Assembly: GCA_025961275.1 (NCBI GenBank) | Contig: JAOQNJ010000001.1 | Coordinates: 1,323,353 to 1,387,352, forward strand | Direction of reading: 5' to 3' | DNA length: 64,000 bases | DNA from: Providencia alcalifaciens | GTDB taxonomy: Bacteria > Pseudomonadota > Gammaproteobacteria > Enterobacterales > Enterobacteriaceae | Shown: positions 26,548-36,163 of the stretch, piece by piece | How the letters are laid out: every line of letters starts with the position of its first letter | Numbering within the stretch: the first letter of the stretch is position 1 | Position numbers and translations under genes: made by a program | The notes under the pieces: generated by a model | The model's input: the letters and a program-made list of their open reading frames with translations, nothing else | Databases searched by the model: none | What the model was told of the DNA's origin: nothing

Positions 26548-27644
26548 GCAGTCACTCCTTGTGAAGGTAAGCAATGAAGGTAGCGTTGATAATTGAATGT
26601 AACAGAATTGGCTTCGTACGGTTTCGCTTGCTCGGATGCTGTTTGCCAGAGCGCTTCGTTTTGATAGCTTGCATAGCGGGCCAGCAAATAATAAAAGAGG
26701 GCTCGCATTTGATTAATATCACGCAAAAAAGCGTGATTAGCCACGTGCAGGCAAAATTGGTCAAGATTTAATGCGCCCCCCTCTGCTTCAAAGAGTGAAG
26801 TGGAGGCATATTGTTCAATCAATTTTTTTGCTTTATTCACGGTTTGCATCATCGTTAAGCGGGCATAATGCCGATACAAACGGTCATTGATAAACAGCGC
26901 TTCTCGCCGCCCTTTGTCAAACAAATAATCTGCCTCAACCGTGATTTTCACCCCGTCAGGGTAATCCGCACTATACCCATAAAAAGCGAGCACGCCACTG
27001 ACCACATTCAACAGCTGTCCGTGACTCAACGATTCAATAAACGGTATAAAGTGGGCCGTGTCGTAAAAACGAAAGAAATTCCAATTGTTCAGTCGCGGAT
27101 TACGCAAGTACGTCAGTTTACGCAATTGTCGGTGAACCTCAGCAAACGGCTTGAAGCTACTGATAAATAATCCCAATGAAGCTTTATTGGGTAGGCTTAA
27201 GTAATGTGCCAACCACTGCTGGCCTGCACTGTTGGGTTGAAGCTCCACCAAATAAGGCGCGCTATCTTCTAAGTTGGCTTGCGTTTCACCTTGATATAGC
27301 GATTGCCAAGGCAACTGTGAACCATATAACGCCGGCACAAGGTGCCGCGCGGTTTGACGACGATATTCCCCACTGTCAATCACCAAATACAAGGTCGTAT
27401 TGGCAATAAATGCCGGTGCGCCTGTCTGATAATAGATATCGCCTTTTTCCGACGGCAGCGGGTGAGTTAAATTTCGTTCATCCACTAACACCGCTGGAAT
27501 GTGTTCGGCATGTTGTTGGCGCAATTGTCGCAATAACGGTAATTCCAACTGTTGGCTTGCTTCAACAAAGCTAATCGCGGGCGTGAGAGTCTCGTATTGC
27601 GCAAAGCTGTATTGCGCTTGATATTGTGCAAAATAGTGGCGCAT
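26544..27644 (-). CDS. DUF4123 T6SS effector adaptor (Tap/TEC-type), possibly 5'-truncated
   Basis: 366 residues from the first ATG. DUF4123 core: TLYLVIDSGEYRRQ, ALYGSQLPWQSL and the segment NPRLNNWNFFRFYDTAHF. DUF4123 proteins load an effector onto its VgrG. The first ATG is only 8 bp from the IS boundary at 27652, and the frame continues into the IS until a TGA, so the native start may have been lost; TGCTCAG before the ATG is not a ribosome-binding site. Its promoter was probably also removed. The frame itself shows no damage. Confidence 0.85.
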   Translation of the reverse strand: MRHYFAQYQAQYSFAQYETLTPAISFVEASQQLELPLLRQLRQQHAEHIPAVLVDERNLTHPLPSEKGDIYYQTGAPAFIANTTLYLVIDSGEYRRQTARHLVPALYGSQLPWQSLYQGETQANLEDSAPYLVELQPNSAGQQWLAHYLSLPNKASLGLFISSFKPFAEVHRQLRKLTYLRNPRLNNWNFFRFYDTAHFIPFIESLSHGQLLNVVSGVLAFYGYSADYPDGVKITVEADYLFDKGRREALFINDRLYRHYARLTMMQTVNKAKKLIEQYASTSLFEAEGGALNLDQFCLHVANHAFLRDINQMRALFYYLLARYASYQNEALWQTASEQAKPYEANSVTFNYQRYLHCLPSQGVTA

Positions 27645-27668
27645 CTGAGCATGTTCTGCGCAACTAAA

Positions 27669-28493
27669 TCAGGACACTTTTCTTAAGGAATTTTGTTCAT
27701 ACTCAATTGGGGACAGATCACCGTTGGCAGTATGAAACCTTTCTAGGTTGTAATAGCGCATATACGCGATAACATCTTCTTTCATCTGTTTCCGAGTCGG
27801 CTGAGGGATTTTCAGTACCCAATCGTGTTTTAAACTGCCAAAAAATCGTTCTACAACGGCGTTATCCCAACAGGCTCCAACATCACCCATGCTTGCCCTA
27901 ATACCATAGCTTGTTAGCAAGCGGCGATATCGCTTACTCGTATATTGAGAGCCTCTATCACTATGAAAGACTAAGCCTTTTTCGGGCTGGCGTAAGTTAT
28001 ACGCTTTCATCAAGGCTTTACTGACTAAATCTGCCGTCATTCGTTTATCGATATGCCAACCCACAATACGGCGTGAGTATAAGTCCATCACGATGGCTAA
28101 ATACATCCAGCCTTCCCCTGTTTTTAAATAGGTCACATCACCCGCCCACACTTCGTTAGGTGCGTGAGGATTAAAATTTTGATTGAGCAAATTATCGGCT
28201 ACGGCATCACTGTGTTTGCGTTTTGTGGTGACTTTGTAAGCAACGCGCTGAGTGACGACTAGGCCAAGCTGAGCCATTAGCTTTTGAACGCCATAAGCAC
28301 TCACGCTAAAGCCCTCTTTGCATAACCGTTTACGTAACGTTCTATAACCTAAGCTATTTCGACTCTGTTCAAAGATAGCTTTGGCTCTGCGGTACAGGCT
28401 AAGTTGTTCTGCGGTGATCAATTTTGCTGGGCGTTTAAGCCAAGCATAGTAGGCAGAACGACTTATTTTCATTAACTTGCAGAGCTTCAGCAC
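27669..28493 (-). CDS. IS3-family transposase OrfB, copy 2
   Basis: 274 residues, identical to copy 1 OrfB over its full length, including all three DDE residues. Intact. Confidence 0.95.
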   Translation of the reverse strand: MLKLCKLMKISRSAYYAWLKRPAKLITAEQLSLYRRAKAIFEQSRNSLGYRTLRKRLCKEGFSVSAYGVQKLMAQLGLVVTQRVAYKVTTKRKHSDAVADNLLNQNFNPHAPNEVWAGDVTYLKTGEGWMYLAIVMDLYSRRIVGWHIDKRMTADLVSKALMKAYNLRQPEKGLVFHSDRGSQYTSKRYRRLLTSYGIRASMGDVGACWDNAVVERFFGSLKHDWVLKIPQPTRKQMKEDVIAYMRYYNLERFHTANGDLSPIEYEQNSLRKVS

Positions 28494-28531
28494 GGGAAAC
28501 TGTGAAGATAATTGCTTAATCGTTTTAAACG

Positions 28532-28819
28532 CTACTTGGTTTCCTTTAGCAGGAGGGCGCTGGCTTTTTTTAGGATCTCTTTCTCCATCCTAAGTTCTTT
28601 ATTTTCTTTTCGAAGCCTTAATAGCTCAGCTCTCTCATCGACATTCAAGCTGCTACCGGATTGTTCAGCATCGAATTTTGCTTTCCAGTTATAAAGTAAT
28701 TTATCGGTGATCCCTAATGAAGCTGCCGCTTTTGGGACGCTATAACCTTGTTCGGTGACTAATGCGACCGCTTCTTGCTTAAACTCAGTAGTATAAAACC
28801 TGTTTGTTCGTTTTTTCAT
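28532..28819 (-). CDS. IS3-family transposase OrfA, copy 2
   Basis: 95 residues, identical to copy 1 except for Val in SLNVDERAE. The A7G slippage site is conserved. The near identity of the copies indicates recent transposition. Confidence 0.92.
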   Translation of the reverse strand: MKKRTNRFYTTEFKQEAVALVTEQGYSVPKAAASLGITDKLLYNWKAKFDAEQSGSSLNVDERAELLRLRKENKELRMEKEILKKASALLLKETK

Positions 28820-28870
28820 TTAACACCTCAATAATTGGATTATATTCCATTATTAAAGTGTCCTGTTTGA

Positions 28871-29302
28871 TTAAAGCAGATCACTAACACCACCAGCCCA
28901 ATGAAGAGCAACATAGCGAGTTGGAGGCATCGTTTGGTTCTGCATTACCCATTCTATTTTATTCAATTCACTTTGAGGAACGGGTTCGCCAGCAATCAAT
29001 GCTGCGCGAGCCGCCTCAAGGTTAAATGATTTATAGCCAAGCTGGATATCGTAATCCATCAATTGCTTAGCAATTGGAAAGGAGGCATAGGCGGGTAATT
29101 CTGTTGATGGAGTGTGGCAATAGTCACACCCCTTCTCACTAAAAAAACTGAGGATCTGGTTATTTTCTGCTATCTTTGAGGTCTGTATGTCACTTTTTTG
29201 CCTTCGTTGGCTATCATGGTACCAAACGTAACCAGATAACCCTAAATAACATAATACAATCAGGCTGATGACAGTGACCGTAATGCGAGTAATTTTATTC
29301 AT
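28871..29302 (-). pseudogene. ccp: cytochrome c peroxidase (YhjA/Ccp type), 5' part only, cut by IS copy 2
   Basis: About 140 native residues are left: a membrane anchor (VTVISLIVLCYLGLSGYVWY) and a first haem-binding domain with CDYCH (CxxCH). The sequence through MPPTRYVALHWAGG closely resembles the extra N-terminal haem domain of the E. coli quinol peroxidase YhjA, a protein of about 465 residues. Native sequence ends at 28884; the last codons and the stop are from the IS. The peroxidase domain with the other two haems is missing. The start is the ATG at 29300-29302 with AAGGATA upstream. A fragment could still be exported and haemylated, but not act as peroxidase. Confidence 0.85.
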
Positions 29303-30002
29303 TACACTATCCTTATGAAATATTGCGGTCAAATCTAATTAAATTTAAATTTTCTAGTTGGCATTATTGCGCGTGCAATATCTTGATAATGGATAAAATA
29401 ACAGGCAGCGTTATTGATATTCATCAATAATAAGCCAAAGATATACATTGATATAGCCGATTAATGAAATAGCCCTTACCTATTGATAATATATTATTCG
29501 TTATTTCTTTATTTTTCTCTATATAATCACGCGCAATCCAACTATTATTAATAAAAATAATAAAATTATAAATATAAAATTATTTTATAAAACATAGTTA
29601 TAAGCATTTACCGAATCTCGACCATCATCACATTCTCATTACTCTCATTACAGTTAAATAGGCCAGATACTCTATTAATTACTCACTCTTGATATATTAT
29701 CCCGCTTACCTTCGAGGACTGGCTAGTATATATCGCAATAGATAACTATACTTATTTAATGATATTAACTATCTTGATAGCAATTAATTATAAGTAAAAA
29801 ATCATTACTTAAATAACATAACTTATGGGAGTTTTTGGTTATTTACTTAGTTTATGGCGATGTTGAGATGAGCATACACAGCGATATTTTTTAATTTCAA
29901 TATTTTTAATTATTAATACTCTTGTTTATCCGTGCTCAAAAATAATTATTGGAGTTGCAGCATTATCATTCACAAGAAAAGTCTTTTGTAGCAAAGAGTT
30001 AA
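29303..30002. other. AT-rich intergenic region with an FNR box
   Basis: Apart from the FNR box at 29414-29427 and the ccp promoter it should serve, I see no gene or strong structure. Base composition is extremely AT-rich from about 29480 to 29960. Confidence 0.5.
29414..29427. promoter_or_regulatory. perfect FNR box upstream of ccp
   Basis: TTGATATTCATCAA matches the FNR consensus TTGAT-N4-ATCAA in all ten positions. It is centred about 118 bp before the ccp start. E. coli yhjA is known to be activated by FNR, which supports the assignment of the truncated gene. Confidence 0.75.
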
Positions 30003-30140
30003 TTGCTAAAAAAACTCAAAAAAGCGATATCTATACTATTTATTATCTGTTTTTTTGCAATGTCAATCGGGTTAATTTATCTATTTTTATTATCTCTTAA
30101 AAAATACCGAGTGTTGAATCGATACTTGCAGGCTAAATAA
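30003..30140 (+). CDS. possible small membrane protein, 45 residues, TTG start
   Basis: The frame begins TTG at 30003 with AAAGAG just upstream. It has a Lys-rich N-terminus, one long hydrophobic helix (ISILFIICFFAMSIGLIYLF) and a basic tail (KKYRVLNRYLQAK): the shape of a single-span membrane miniprotein. An internal ATG would give only 26 residues. The non-ATG start keeps confidence low. A hairpin follows at 30155-30172. Confidence 0.3.
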   Translation: MLKKLKKAISILFIICFFAMSIGLIYLFLLSLKKYRVLNRYLQAK

Positions 30141-30154
30141 TATTTTTTCAATAG

Positions 30155-30172
30155 AGGCGGCATAAACCGCCT
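30155..30172. terminator. short hairpin between convergent transcripts
   Basis: AGGCGG-CATAAA-CCGCCT is a 6-bp perfect GC-rich stem placed just after the tusA-like gene stop (minus) and the possible small ORF (plus). No long T run on either side. Confidence 0.4.
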
Positions 30173-30183
30173 TAATTGTTAAG

Positions 30184-30411
30184 TTAACCCTTTTTTATCT
30201 GCATCCGCCATTGCGCATCTGCTATTTGTTCGAATTCAATCACTTCATGCCCTTCTTCAGCCGCCCAACGAGGAATATTCTCTGTCGCTTGTGCACAGTC
30301 ATACTCAATGACAAGTAAATCCCCCGTATCCATCGATACAATTGCCTTTTTGGCTTCAATTAACGGGAATGGGCATAAATGACCACAGGTATCTAATTTA
30401 ATTGTCTTCAT
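30184..30411 (-). CDS. tsuB: TusA/YeeD-type sulfurtransferase
   Basis: 75 residues from the ATG at 30409-30411, preceded by AAAGGTGAGAG; the longer upstream frame is not native. The TusA signature is LDTCGHLCPFPLIEAKKAI, with the active Cys in CPFP. Family members carry persulfide sulfur. It lies 23 bp after the YeeE/YedE-type transporter gene, the pairing known for TsuA-TsuB thiosulfate uptake, where TsuB (YeeD) takes over the imported sulfur. Symbol given by synteny; TusA paralogues are hard to tell apart. Confidence 0.8.
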   Translation of the reverse strand: MKTIKLDTCGHLCPFPLIEAKKAIVSMDTGDLLVIEYDCAQATENIPRWAAEEGHEVIEFEQIADAQWRMQIKKG

Positions 30412-30434
30412 TTTATCTCTCACCTTTTCGTATA

Positions 30435-31463
30435 TTAAGGGCGAATAATCGTAAAATAACTCACGGTCCAACTGCCGATAATAATAAATGGAATAAATAT
30501 CCAACCTTGCCACGAGAACCACGCTGTATTCACTAATGTATTTCCTAGCATGCATCCCCCAGCTAATCCGCTACCAACCCCCATAAATAAGCCGCCAATA
30601 AAGCTTTTTATAATAGTAGAAGAGCCTGGGTTACGAAATTTAACTTCTTGGCTTCCTTTTGCTGCGATAAAAGCACCTGCAAAAATACCAATAAGTAAAT
30701 AACCCGCCCAATTAAAAAATTTCAAATCGCCGGTAGTGACTAGTGAATAAAATTGAGCACTAGGTCCACTAATCCCCAAACCGCCAATACGTCCATCTGA
30801 CAAACTAGAAGGCCAAGCTAATAAAGCAATAATGCCAATAATGATTGCGGAAATAAAAGGATGCCATCTAGCCTCAAAAAGTAAGTGAGCAATACCTGTT
30901 TTTTTAGCTTTCATTTTGGGTATTTTTATCGATGCGTTTTTTTTAAGATGCCTAAAAACTAGAAAGGCAGTGATTATGATTAAAATAAAAATAGCGATAT
31001 AAGGCGGGATATTAAATGTTTGTGTTATCGTGCCATTATCTAATTTAGGTGTGGTTATTGGTTGGAATATACTTTTTAATGTGGGCTGTCTAATCTGCCA
31101 GCTCGCAATAATAAAGCCAATTACGGCAACAATACTGCCAATTAACCCTTCTGCTGCTCGATAATACGCGCCTGTCGAACAAGATCCAGCACATCCCATG
31201 CCAATGCCAAAAATGAGGCCGCCAACCATCGTAGCTAACCATGGAAAGGCATCAGTCGGCACTTTAGCAAGACCAAAATGAGAGAAAATAAATAAGCCCA
31301 CACTCTGAATCGAGATAACGATTAGAATCGCGATGAGCATTCTATTATCACGTAAAAGATAGAGATCGCGCAGGCCTCCAGCCATACAAAAACGCCCACG
31401 CTGCATAACGAAACCGAGAAGAATTCCTAAGGAAAGCCCGGATAGATGAGATAAACTTATCAT
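30435..31463 (-). CDS. tsuA: YeeE/YedE-family thiosulfate transporter
   Basis: About 342 residues. I take the ATG at 31461-31463 because AGGA lies 9 bases upstream; two ATGs just before it are too close to that site. It is a polytopic membrane protein with the conserved Cys-containing loops of the family: QRGRFCMAGG, GMGCAGSCSTGAYYR and LAGGCMLGN. These Cys line the path by which TsuA passes thiosulfate. Co-transcribed with the TusA-like gene. The usual role is sulfur supply for cysteine synthesis through CysK/CysM, and cysK is also in this window. Confidence 0.85.
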   Translation of the reverse strand: MISLSHLSGLSLGILLGFVMQRGRFCMAGGLRDLYLLRDNRMLIAILIVISIQSVGLFIFSHFGLAKVPTDAFPWLATMVGGLIFGIGMGCAGSCSTGAYYRAAEGLIGSIVAVIGFIIASWQIRQPTLKSIFQPITTPKLDNGTITQTFNIPPYIAIFILIIITAFLVFRHLKKNASIKIPKMKAKKTGIAHLLFEARWHPFISAIIIGIIALLAWPSSLSDGRIGGLGISGPSAQFYSLVTTGDLKFFNWAGYLLIGIFAGAFIAAKGSQEVKFRNPGSSTIIKSFIGGLFMGVGSGLAGGCMLGNTLVNTAWFSWQGWIFIPFIIIGSWTVSYFTIIRP

Positions 31464-32171
31464 AGACATCATTCCTATTAAAAGGCGACATTCTACGTTA
31501 GGAAACACTCTTTTTTATAGATATACATCATGCAATATTGAAATATCTATCTTCGCCATACTGCTAATTTCACACTGCTCTGCAAATAAAAACCTCACAT
31601 CGCGAGGCTTGATATCATTTATTAGCATAGGATTACGAATTGCGGCAACCACACTTATCAGGGATTGCGACTGCTACTACATTAATGCAAAGTGCTTAAG
31701 CGCCATTATCTTTGACGGATTAGATAGCGCTTCCCCGCGAAAATATGCATTGGTGGAGGGCTTGCTTCATTGCTAGCAATTCAATGCCGATATCTTTATG
31801 TCTTTTTTCTATCGCGACAACGGCGTTAAGCAAGGAAAGAGGACATTATCATTTATCAAAATATGTCGATAAAAATCACTCAACGCTCTATGACGAGATT
31901 GTTGGTCGTTAATCACACCTCGTCAGGTCGTTGAAGCATTAATCTTAGGGAGAGTGGATTACGCGAAACCTTGTTAAGTTTAAACCTTGAAAAAGATGAT
32001 TCATGATTAGCCCTCATTGGTACTTCACGGGTTTATAGTACCTACCCTGTATGATTGGCGAATTTTAAACCAGCATATTGAGGTGGCTATTAGCCGAAGG
32101 TATACATAATTGAGGTGATATAGACTCAATAATCTAGTTCCCCATAAACTTGAAAGATGACGAGTATAAGA
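31464..32171. other. intergenic region with weak coding-like remnants
   Basis: No intact gene. On the minus strand around 31740-31860 about 40 codons have coding character (VVAIEKRHKDIGIELLAMKQ) and resemble the C-terminal helix of a MerR-type regulator. On the plus strand around 32040-32110 a frame reading YDWRILNQHIEVAISRR looks like another degraded piece. Neither has a start or full domain. Confidence 0.35.
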
Positions 32172-32702
32172 TTAAAAAATATCAGTATCTAGAATCTTGG
32201 CTACTAACGACGTCACAGATAAAACCAATGCAGATTTGATCATTTTCTGATAGCGATGTTTTTGTAAATCGACTAACTGCTGGTCGATTAAATCTTCCGG
32301 TTGATTAAACGTCATCATCACCGGAAGAGGATCAATACAATGTAACATTTTGATTGGTCCAATAATTTCATCATCAGTAAACGAAAAATGGAGGTTTTCA
32401 GAAGATAATATTTCATTTAAAGCAAGGAAAAGTTCAATGTCTTCATAAACTTCACGTGAAATAGCACCCAATGCAAACAAGAGTTTCAGCCTAACGGATA
32501 GTTTACCTAACGGCCCGTTACCTTCTAAAAGTGGTTCAACCGCATACTTTACTGCATAGTCGTCCTTACGAAAAACTTTTAGCATGAGTAGATCAATAGA
32601 TTCGGTGATCAGAACGATGACTTCCTGAACAAATAATTTGACCCCTGAAGGCTTATTTAGACGTTCAAGGACTTGATTTTCTGTATTCTGTCTATTTTCC
32701 AT
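32172..32702 (-). CDS. mtlR: MtlR mannitol operon repressor
   Basis: 176 residues, normal MtlR length, with the family segment LSVRLKLLFALGAISREVYEDIE followed by an all-helical C-terminus. MtlR represses the mtl operon but has no classical DNA-binding motif and probably acts through other proteins. Third gene of mtlADR, 103 bp after mtlD, with a 10-bp hairpin in the gap that may lower its expression relative to mtlD. Confidence 0.93.
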   Translation of the reverse strand: MENRQNTENQVLERLNKPSGVKLFVQEVIVLITESIDLLMLKVFRKDDYAVKYAVEPLLEGNGPLGKLSVRLKLLFALGAISREVYEDIELFLALNEILSSENLHFSFTDDEIIGPIKMLHCIDPLPVMMTFNQPEDLIDQQLVDLQKHRYQKMIKSALVLSVTSLVAKILDTDIF

Positions 32703-32715
32703 ATTGGCTCTTTAC

Positions 32716-32754
32716 TTCACTTCATAGCAATGCTCTATGCTGCCATGAAGTGAA
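32716..32754 (-). promoter_or_regulatory. intercistronic hairpin between mtlD and mtlR
   Basis: TTCACTTCAT and ATGAAGTGAA form a 10-bp perfect stem with a 19-base loop. No T run follows, so it looks like an mRNA processing or stability element, or a partial attenuator, ahead of mtlR. Confidence 0.5.
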
Positions 32755-32805
32755 TTTGAACTACCCTTATAAATTATTATTCACAAAAAGAATAACTTTA
32801 TCCGT

Positions 32806-33957
32806 TTATTTATTCATACGGTAATACTCTTGGCAGATTGCTTCAACAATCTGAGGGTAATTTGCCAATCGACAGAGTTGCTCAACCGCCTTAATTAAAC
32901 CATTTTCATCAATGCATCTTGCCATTTCTTGAGCTTGAGGATCCGTTTCACATCTAAAATGTAAAGCTGCTGCAATACCAATGATTAAATTGTGGTTAGG
33001 TACTTGATACTCAAGGGTTCCCAAAAGTGGCTTAATCAATCTATCTTCTGGGCTCAATTTACGCATTGGCTGACGGCCAACGCGTTCAACAGCATCATGT
33101 AGATGTGGGTTAGCAAAGCGACTCAATATTTTTTCGATATATTGCTCATGCTTGATTGGGTCAAACCCATAACGCTGAATCAATACTTGCCCGCTTTCCT
33201 GCATCGCACTTTTCACTATTTTAGCGATATCAGGATCATTGATAGTTTCGCATATCGTCTTGTGACCGCTTAACTGTCCCAAGTAAGCGGTAATGGCATG
33301 CCCTGTATTGAGAGTAAACCGTTTGCGCTCAACAAATGCCATCAGGTTATCGGTCAGCTCCATTCCTCTAATGTCTGGGATATCACCTACGAACTGAGTT
33401 TGGTCGACAATCCATTCACTGAATGTCTCAACCGTTACATCGAGTGGATCATCGTTCGCAGCATCCATAGGCGGCACAATACGATCAACCGCAGAGTCCA
33501 CAAAGCCAATGTGTTGTTGAACCCACGGATGCAAAGGCTCAGGAATATGTGTCAATACATGCTGTTTAAGCTGACTTGTTCCCCTCACCATATTTTCACA
33601 AGCAATAATATTGAGCGGTTTGGTATTCTCTAATTCGATTCTTAGCAATATTCCTTTTGCCAATGTCGCGGCTATTTTTTCTAAAACCTGCGGGCCAACC
33701 GCTGTCGTTACCATATCCACCCGCGCGATATGTTCAACTGTTTTTGGATCCATACTATTGATTGCGTTCACGCGCTGTACTTTTTCAATGGTATGAACTT
33801 CACCCACTACATGTACTTGATAGGCTTGTTTATGCGCTAATTGGTCAATAAGCTGTTGGTTAACATCGACAAACGTCATTTGTGAGTTGGCATCAGCGAG
33901 CAATTTCCCGATAAAACCACGCCCGATATTACCTGAACCGAAATGAATGACTTTCAT
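32806..33957 (-). CDS. mtlD: mannitol-1-phosphate 5-dehydrogenase
   Basis: 383 residues. The N-terminal Rossmann motif is [19 protein letters not shown], and a conserved catalytic-domain segment reads [16 protein letters not shown]. It oxidises mannitol-1-phosphate, delivered by MtlA, to fructose-6-phosphate with NAD+. The gene starts 11 bp after mtlA with a strong AAGGAG site. Full length with no visible damage. Confidence 0.97.
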   Translation of the reverse strand: MKVIHFGSGNIGRGFIGKLLADANSQMTFVDVNQQLIDQLAHKQAYQVHVVGEVHTIEKVQRVNAINSMDPKTVEHIARVDMVTTAVGPQVLEKIAATLAKGILLRIELENTKPLNIIACENMVRGTSQLKQHVLTHIPEPLHPWVQQHIGFVDSAVDRIVPPMDAANDDPLDVTVETFSEWIVDQTQFVGDIPDIRGMELTDNLMAFVERKRFTLNTGHAITAYLGQLSGHKTICETINDPDIAKIVKSAMQESGQVLIQRYGFDPIKHEQYIEKILSRFANPHLHDAVERVGRQPMRKLSPEDRLIKPLLGTLEYQVPNHNLIIGIAAALHFRCETDPQAQEMARCIDENGLIKAVEQLCRLANYPQIVEAICQEYYRMNK

Positions 33958-33968
33958 GATTAATCTCC

Positions 33969-35927
33969 TTATGCAGCGCTTTGTGTTGATAAAATTTCGA
34001 GAACTTCTTGAATACTTTGCGTTTGGCTCAGTCGTTCAATCATTCCATCTTCATCAAGTGCGGAGGTAATTTTGGTAATAACTTGAATATGTTCATTGTT
34101 ACGGGCTGCAATTCCTATCACTAGGCGAGCAATATCGTCCGGCTCATCACCAAATTGAACACCCGCGGGATATTGACAGATCACAATACCGGTTTTCAAA
34201 ACCCGATCTTTTGCTTCAATGGTGCCATGGGGAACTGCTATCGACTCACCTAAATAAGTCGAGGTTAATTTTTCTCTAGCCAGCATAGCATCAATATATT
34301 CTGGCTCAACATACCCTCCCTCCACGAGCTTTTGACCCGCGAAACGAATTGCCTGCTCTTTGTTTTGTGCCGCTAAATTGAGGTGAACATGATTTGCACT
34401 CAACGTAAAGAGAGCCTCTTCTCGTGCATCTGTCTCATAGTGCTCGTCATTGGCAGCAACTATGGCTTGTTTAACCAAACGACTATCATTGGCAGCCTGT
34501 GGATTTTTTTCTGCAATAAGGCGGGTCACTAAATCAGTGTAAGTTTGGCTATCTAAGAAATTAGTAAGCGAAATATGTAATGCATTTGGTGCAAACGATT
34601 GAGCGCGTGTCGTTAAATCTTTATGCGTCACAACAATATCGACATCCGTTGGGAGATCATTAATGGCTAAGTTGGTCACCGATATGTGATGCAAGCCAGC
34701 GTCACGAACTTTTTTCGCTAATACGCCAGCCCCCATCGCACTTGATCCCATTCCAGCATCACACGCGACGATAATTTTTTGGATATTCGCAACGCTAGCC
34801 GTATTATTTTGGGTCTGTGATTGCTCTCCTTTTTCACCCAAAGATTTAGATTGAGCTTTCATTTCACGGATTTTCTTCGCTGCATTGCTTAACTCATCTT
34901 CATCGCCAATACGAGTTCTTTTTAATAAAATTGCGGAGACTAAGAATGAAACCAAGGTGGCACTGGTGACTGATAAAATCACGCCAATTAATGATGCTTT
35001 CGGCGTCATTAGTAAGACGGCAAAAATAGAGCCAGGTGAAGCTGGAGAGACTAGGCCTGCATGGAAGATGCTTATGACGAATACGCCGGTCATCCCGCCA
35101 AGAATAACAGCGATGAGCAAACGTGGATTCATTAACACATAAGGGAAATAAATTTCGTGTATACCACCGAAAAAATGGATGATGGCTGCGCCAGAAGCTG
35201 ACTGCTTAGCGTTACCTTTGCCAAAGAACATATAAGCAAGTAGTACACCTAAGCCTGGGCCTGGATTTGCTTCAATCAGGAAAAAGATTGATGAGCCCGT
35301 TTCTGTCGCCTGTTGAATGCCTAAAGGTGAAAATATACCGTGGTTAATCGCATTATTGAGGAATAGAATTTTAGCAGGTTCGACAAATATCGAGGTCAAT
35401 GGCAAGAGATTATGAGCCACCATCACGTTGACACCCGCGGACAGGATTTTTGACATCCCTTCAACCAGCGGTCCAATCGCTAGGTAAGCAAGAACTGCAA
35501 GTAGCATACCGATAATGCCAGATGAAAAGTTATTCACCAGCATTTCAAAACCCGTTTTTACTTTCCCATCAATCCAGCGGTCAAAACGGCGGATGGCAAA
35601 ACCGCCTAATGGGCCAGCAATCATTGCACCCATAAACATTGGCATATCAGCCCCAACAATGACACCCATTGTGGTGATTGCACCAACAATTCCGCCTCGC
35701 TCACCGCCGACTATACGGCCACCCGTATAACCAATCAGCAGAGGAAGTAAATACGTGATCATCGGCCCGACAAGTTGAGCCAATGTTTCATTCGGCCACC
35801 AGCCAGTAGGAATAAATAGCGCGGTAATAAGTCCCCACGCGATAAAAGCACCAATATTGGGCATCACCATATTACTGAGGAAGCGCCCAAAATTCTGTAC
35901 CTTTAATTTGACGTTTGATGTTACCAT
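33969..35927 (-). CDS. mtlA: PTS mannitol-specific EIICBA component
   Basis: 652 residues, the usual three-domain enzyme. IIC membrane domain about 1-340 ([32 protein letters not shown] with the sugar-site Glu); IIB with the phosphorylated Cys in [15 protein letters not shown] near 390; IIA with the phosphorylated His in the SIAVPHGT segment near 565. It imports and phosphorylates mannitol using phosphate from PtsI and HPr, whose genes lie at the right end of this window. First gene of mtlADR. Two CRP sites lie upstream. Confidence 0.97.
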   Translation of the reverse strand: MVTSNVKLKVQNFGRFLSNMVMPNIGAFIAWGLITALFIPTGWWPNETLAQLVGPMITYLLPLLIGYTGGRIVGGERGGIVGAITTMGVIVGADMPMFMGAMIAGPLGGFAIRRFDRWIDGKVKTGFEMLVNNFSSGIIGMLLAVLAYLAIGPLVEGMSKILSAGVNVMVAHNLLPLTSIFVEPAKILFLNNAINHGIFSPLGIQQATETGSSIFFLIEANPGPGLGVLLAYMFFGKGNAKQSASGAAIIHFFGGIHEIYFPYVLMNPRLLIAVILGGMTGVFVISIFHAGLVSPASPGSIFAVLLMTPKASLIGVILSVTSATLVSFLVSAILLKRTRIGDEDELSNAAKKIREMKAQSKSLGEKGEQSQTQNNTASVANIQKIIVACDAGMGSSAMGAGVLAKKVRDAGLHHISVTNLAINDLPTDVDIVVTHKDLTTRAQSFAPNALHISLTNFLDSQTYTDLVTRLIAEKNPQAANDSRLVKQAIVAANDEHYETDAREEALFTLSANHVHLNLAAQNKEQAIRFAGQKLVEGGYVEPEYIDAMLAREKLTSTYLGESIAVPHGTIEAKDRVLKTGIVICQYPAGVQFGDEPDDIARLVIGIAARNNEHIQVITKITSALDEDGMIERLSQTQSIQEVLEILSTQSAA

Positions 35928-35934
35928 AATAGAA

Positions 35935-36041
35935 CCACGTGGTACGAAAATGATACAGTTATAACGTTATCGCCAAATAACGTTTGTGATTTCTGAACAA
36001 TTTCACTCTAACACGACCGTTATCAGTTGCGTACCACGCGG
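35935..36041. repeat. inverted copies of an 11-bp motif in the mtlA leader
   Basis: CCACGTGGTAC at 35935-35945 and GTACCACGCGG at 36031-36041 match as inverted copies at 10 of 11 positions. The inner copy lies 8 bp before the mtlA start codon and itself contains the palindrome CCACGTGG. An operator, or a leader stem, for mtl control is possible. Confidence 0.4.
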
Positions 36042-36047
36042 GCTTTT

Positions 36048-36063
36048 TGTGATGAATATCACC
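36048..36063. promoter_or_regulatory. CRP binding site, mtlA promoter
   Basis: TGTGA-TGAATA-TCACC matches the CRP consensus TGTGA-N6-TCACA at nine of ten positions, about 128 bp before mtlA. The E. coli mtl promoter region also carries several CRP sites. Confidence 0.7.
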
Positions 36064-36163
36064 TTTACATCCCCCCCTCCCCCTGACTTTTAGTGATCTC
36101 TATCTCAATTAGCCTCTGTTACAAAATTACAGAGCTCATTTTTCACACTAATTCCGAAATTAT

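Larger units (their letters stand above)
27652..28883 (-). mobile_element. IS3-family insertion sequence, copy 2
   Basis: Same 1232-bp length and same termini as copy 1 but inverted. Flanking triplets are GCA on the left and CTA on the right, again no target duplication. Comparing all four flanks, no pair restores a duplication even if the segment between the copies is inverted, which argues for deletions next to the elements. Left end lies beside the DUF4123 gene; right end lies inside ccp. Confidence 0.92.

Noticed and set aside
19682-28883. Calling the IS pair a classical composite transposon
   Set aside because: No outer target duplication, and genes at both outer ends are cut, so unit transposition is not shown; an inverted pair with adjacent deletions explains the data better.
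31740-32110. MerR- and LysR-like gene remnants
   Set aside because: Only about 40 and 20 codons look coding, without starts or full domains; kept as a note, not a gene.
35935-35945. Palindrome CCACGTGG as a restriction or attachment site
   Set aside because: Too short alone; reported only with its inverted partner in the mtl leader.
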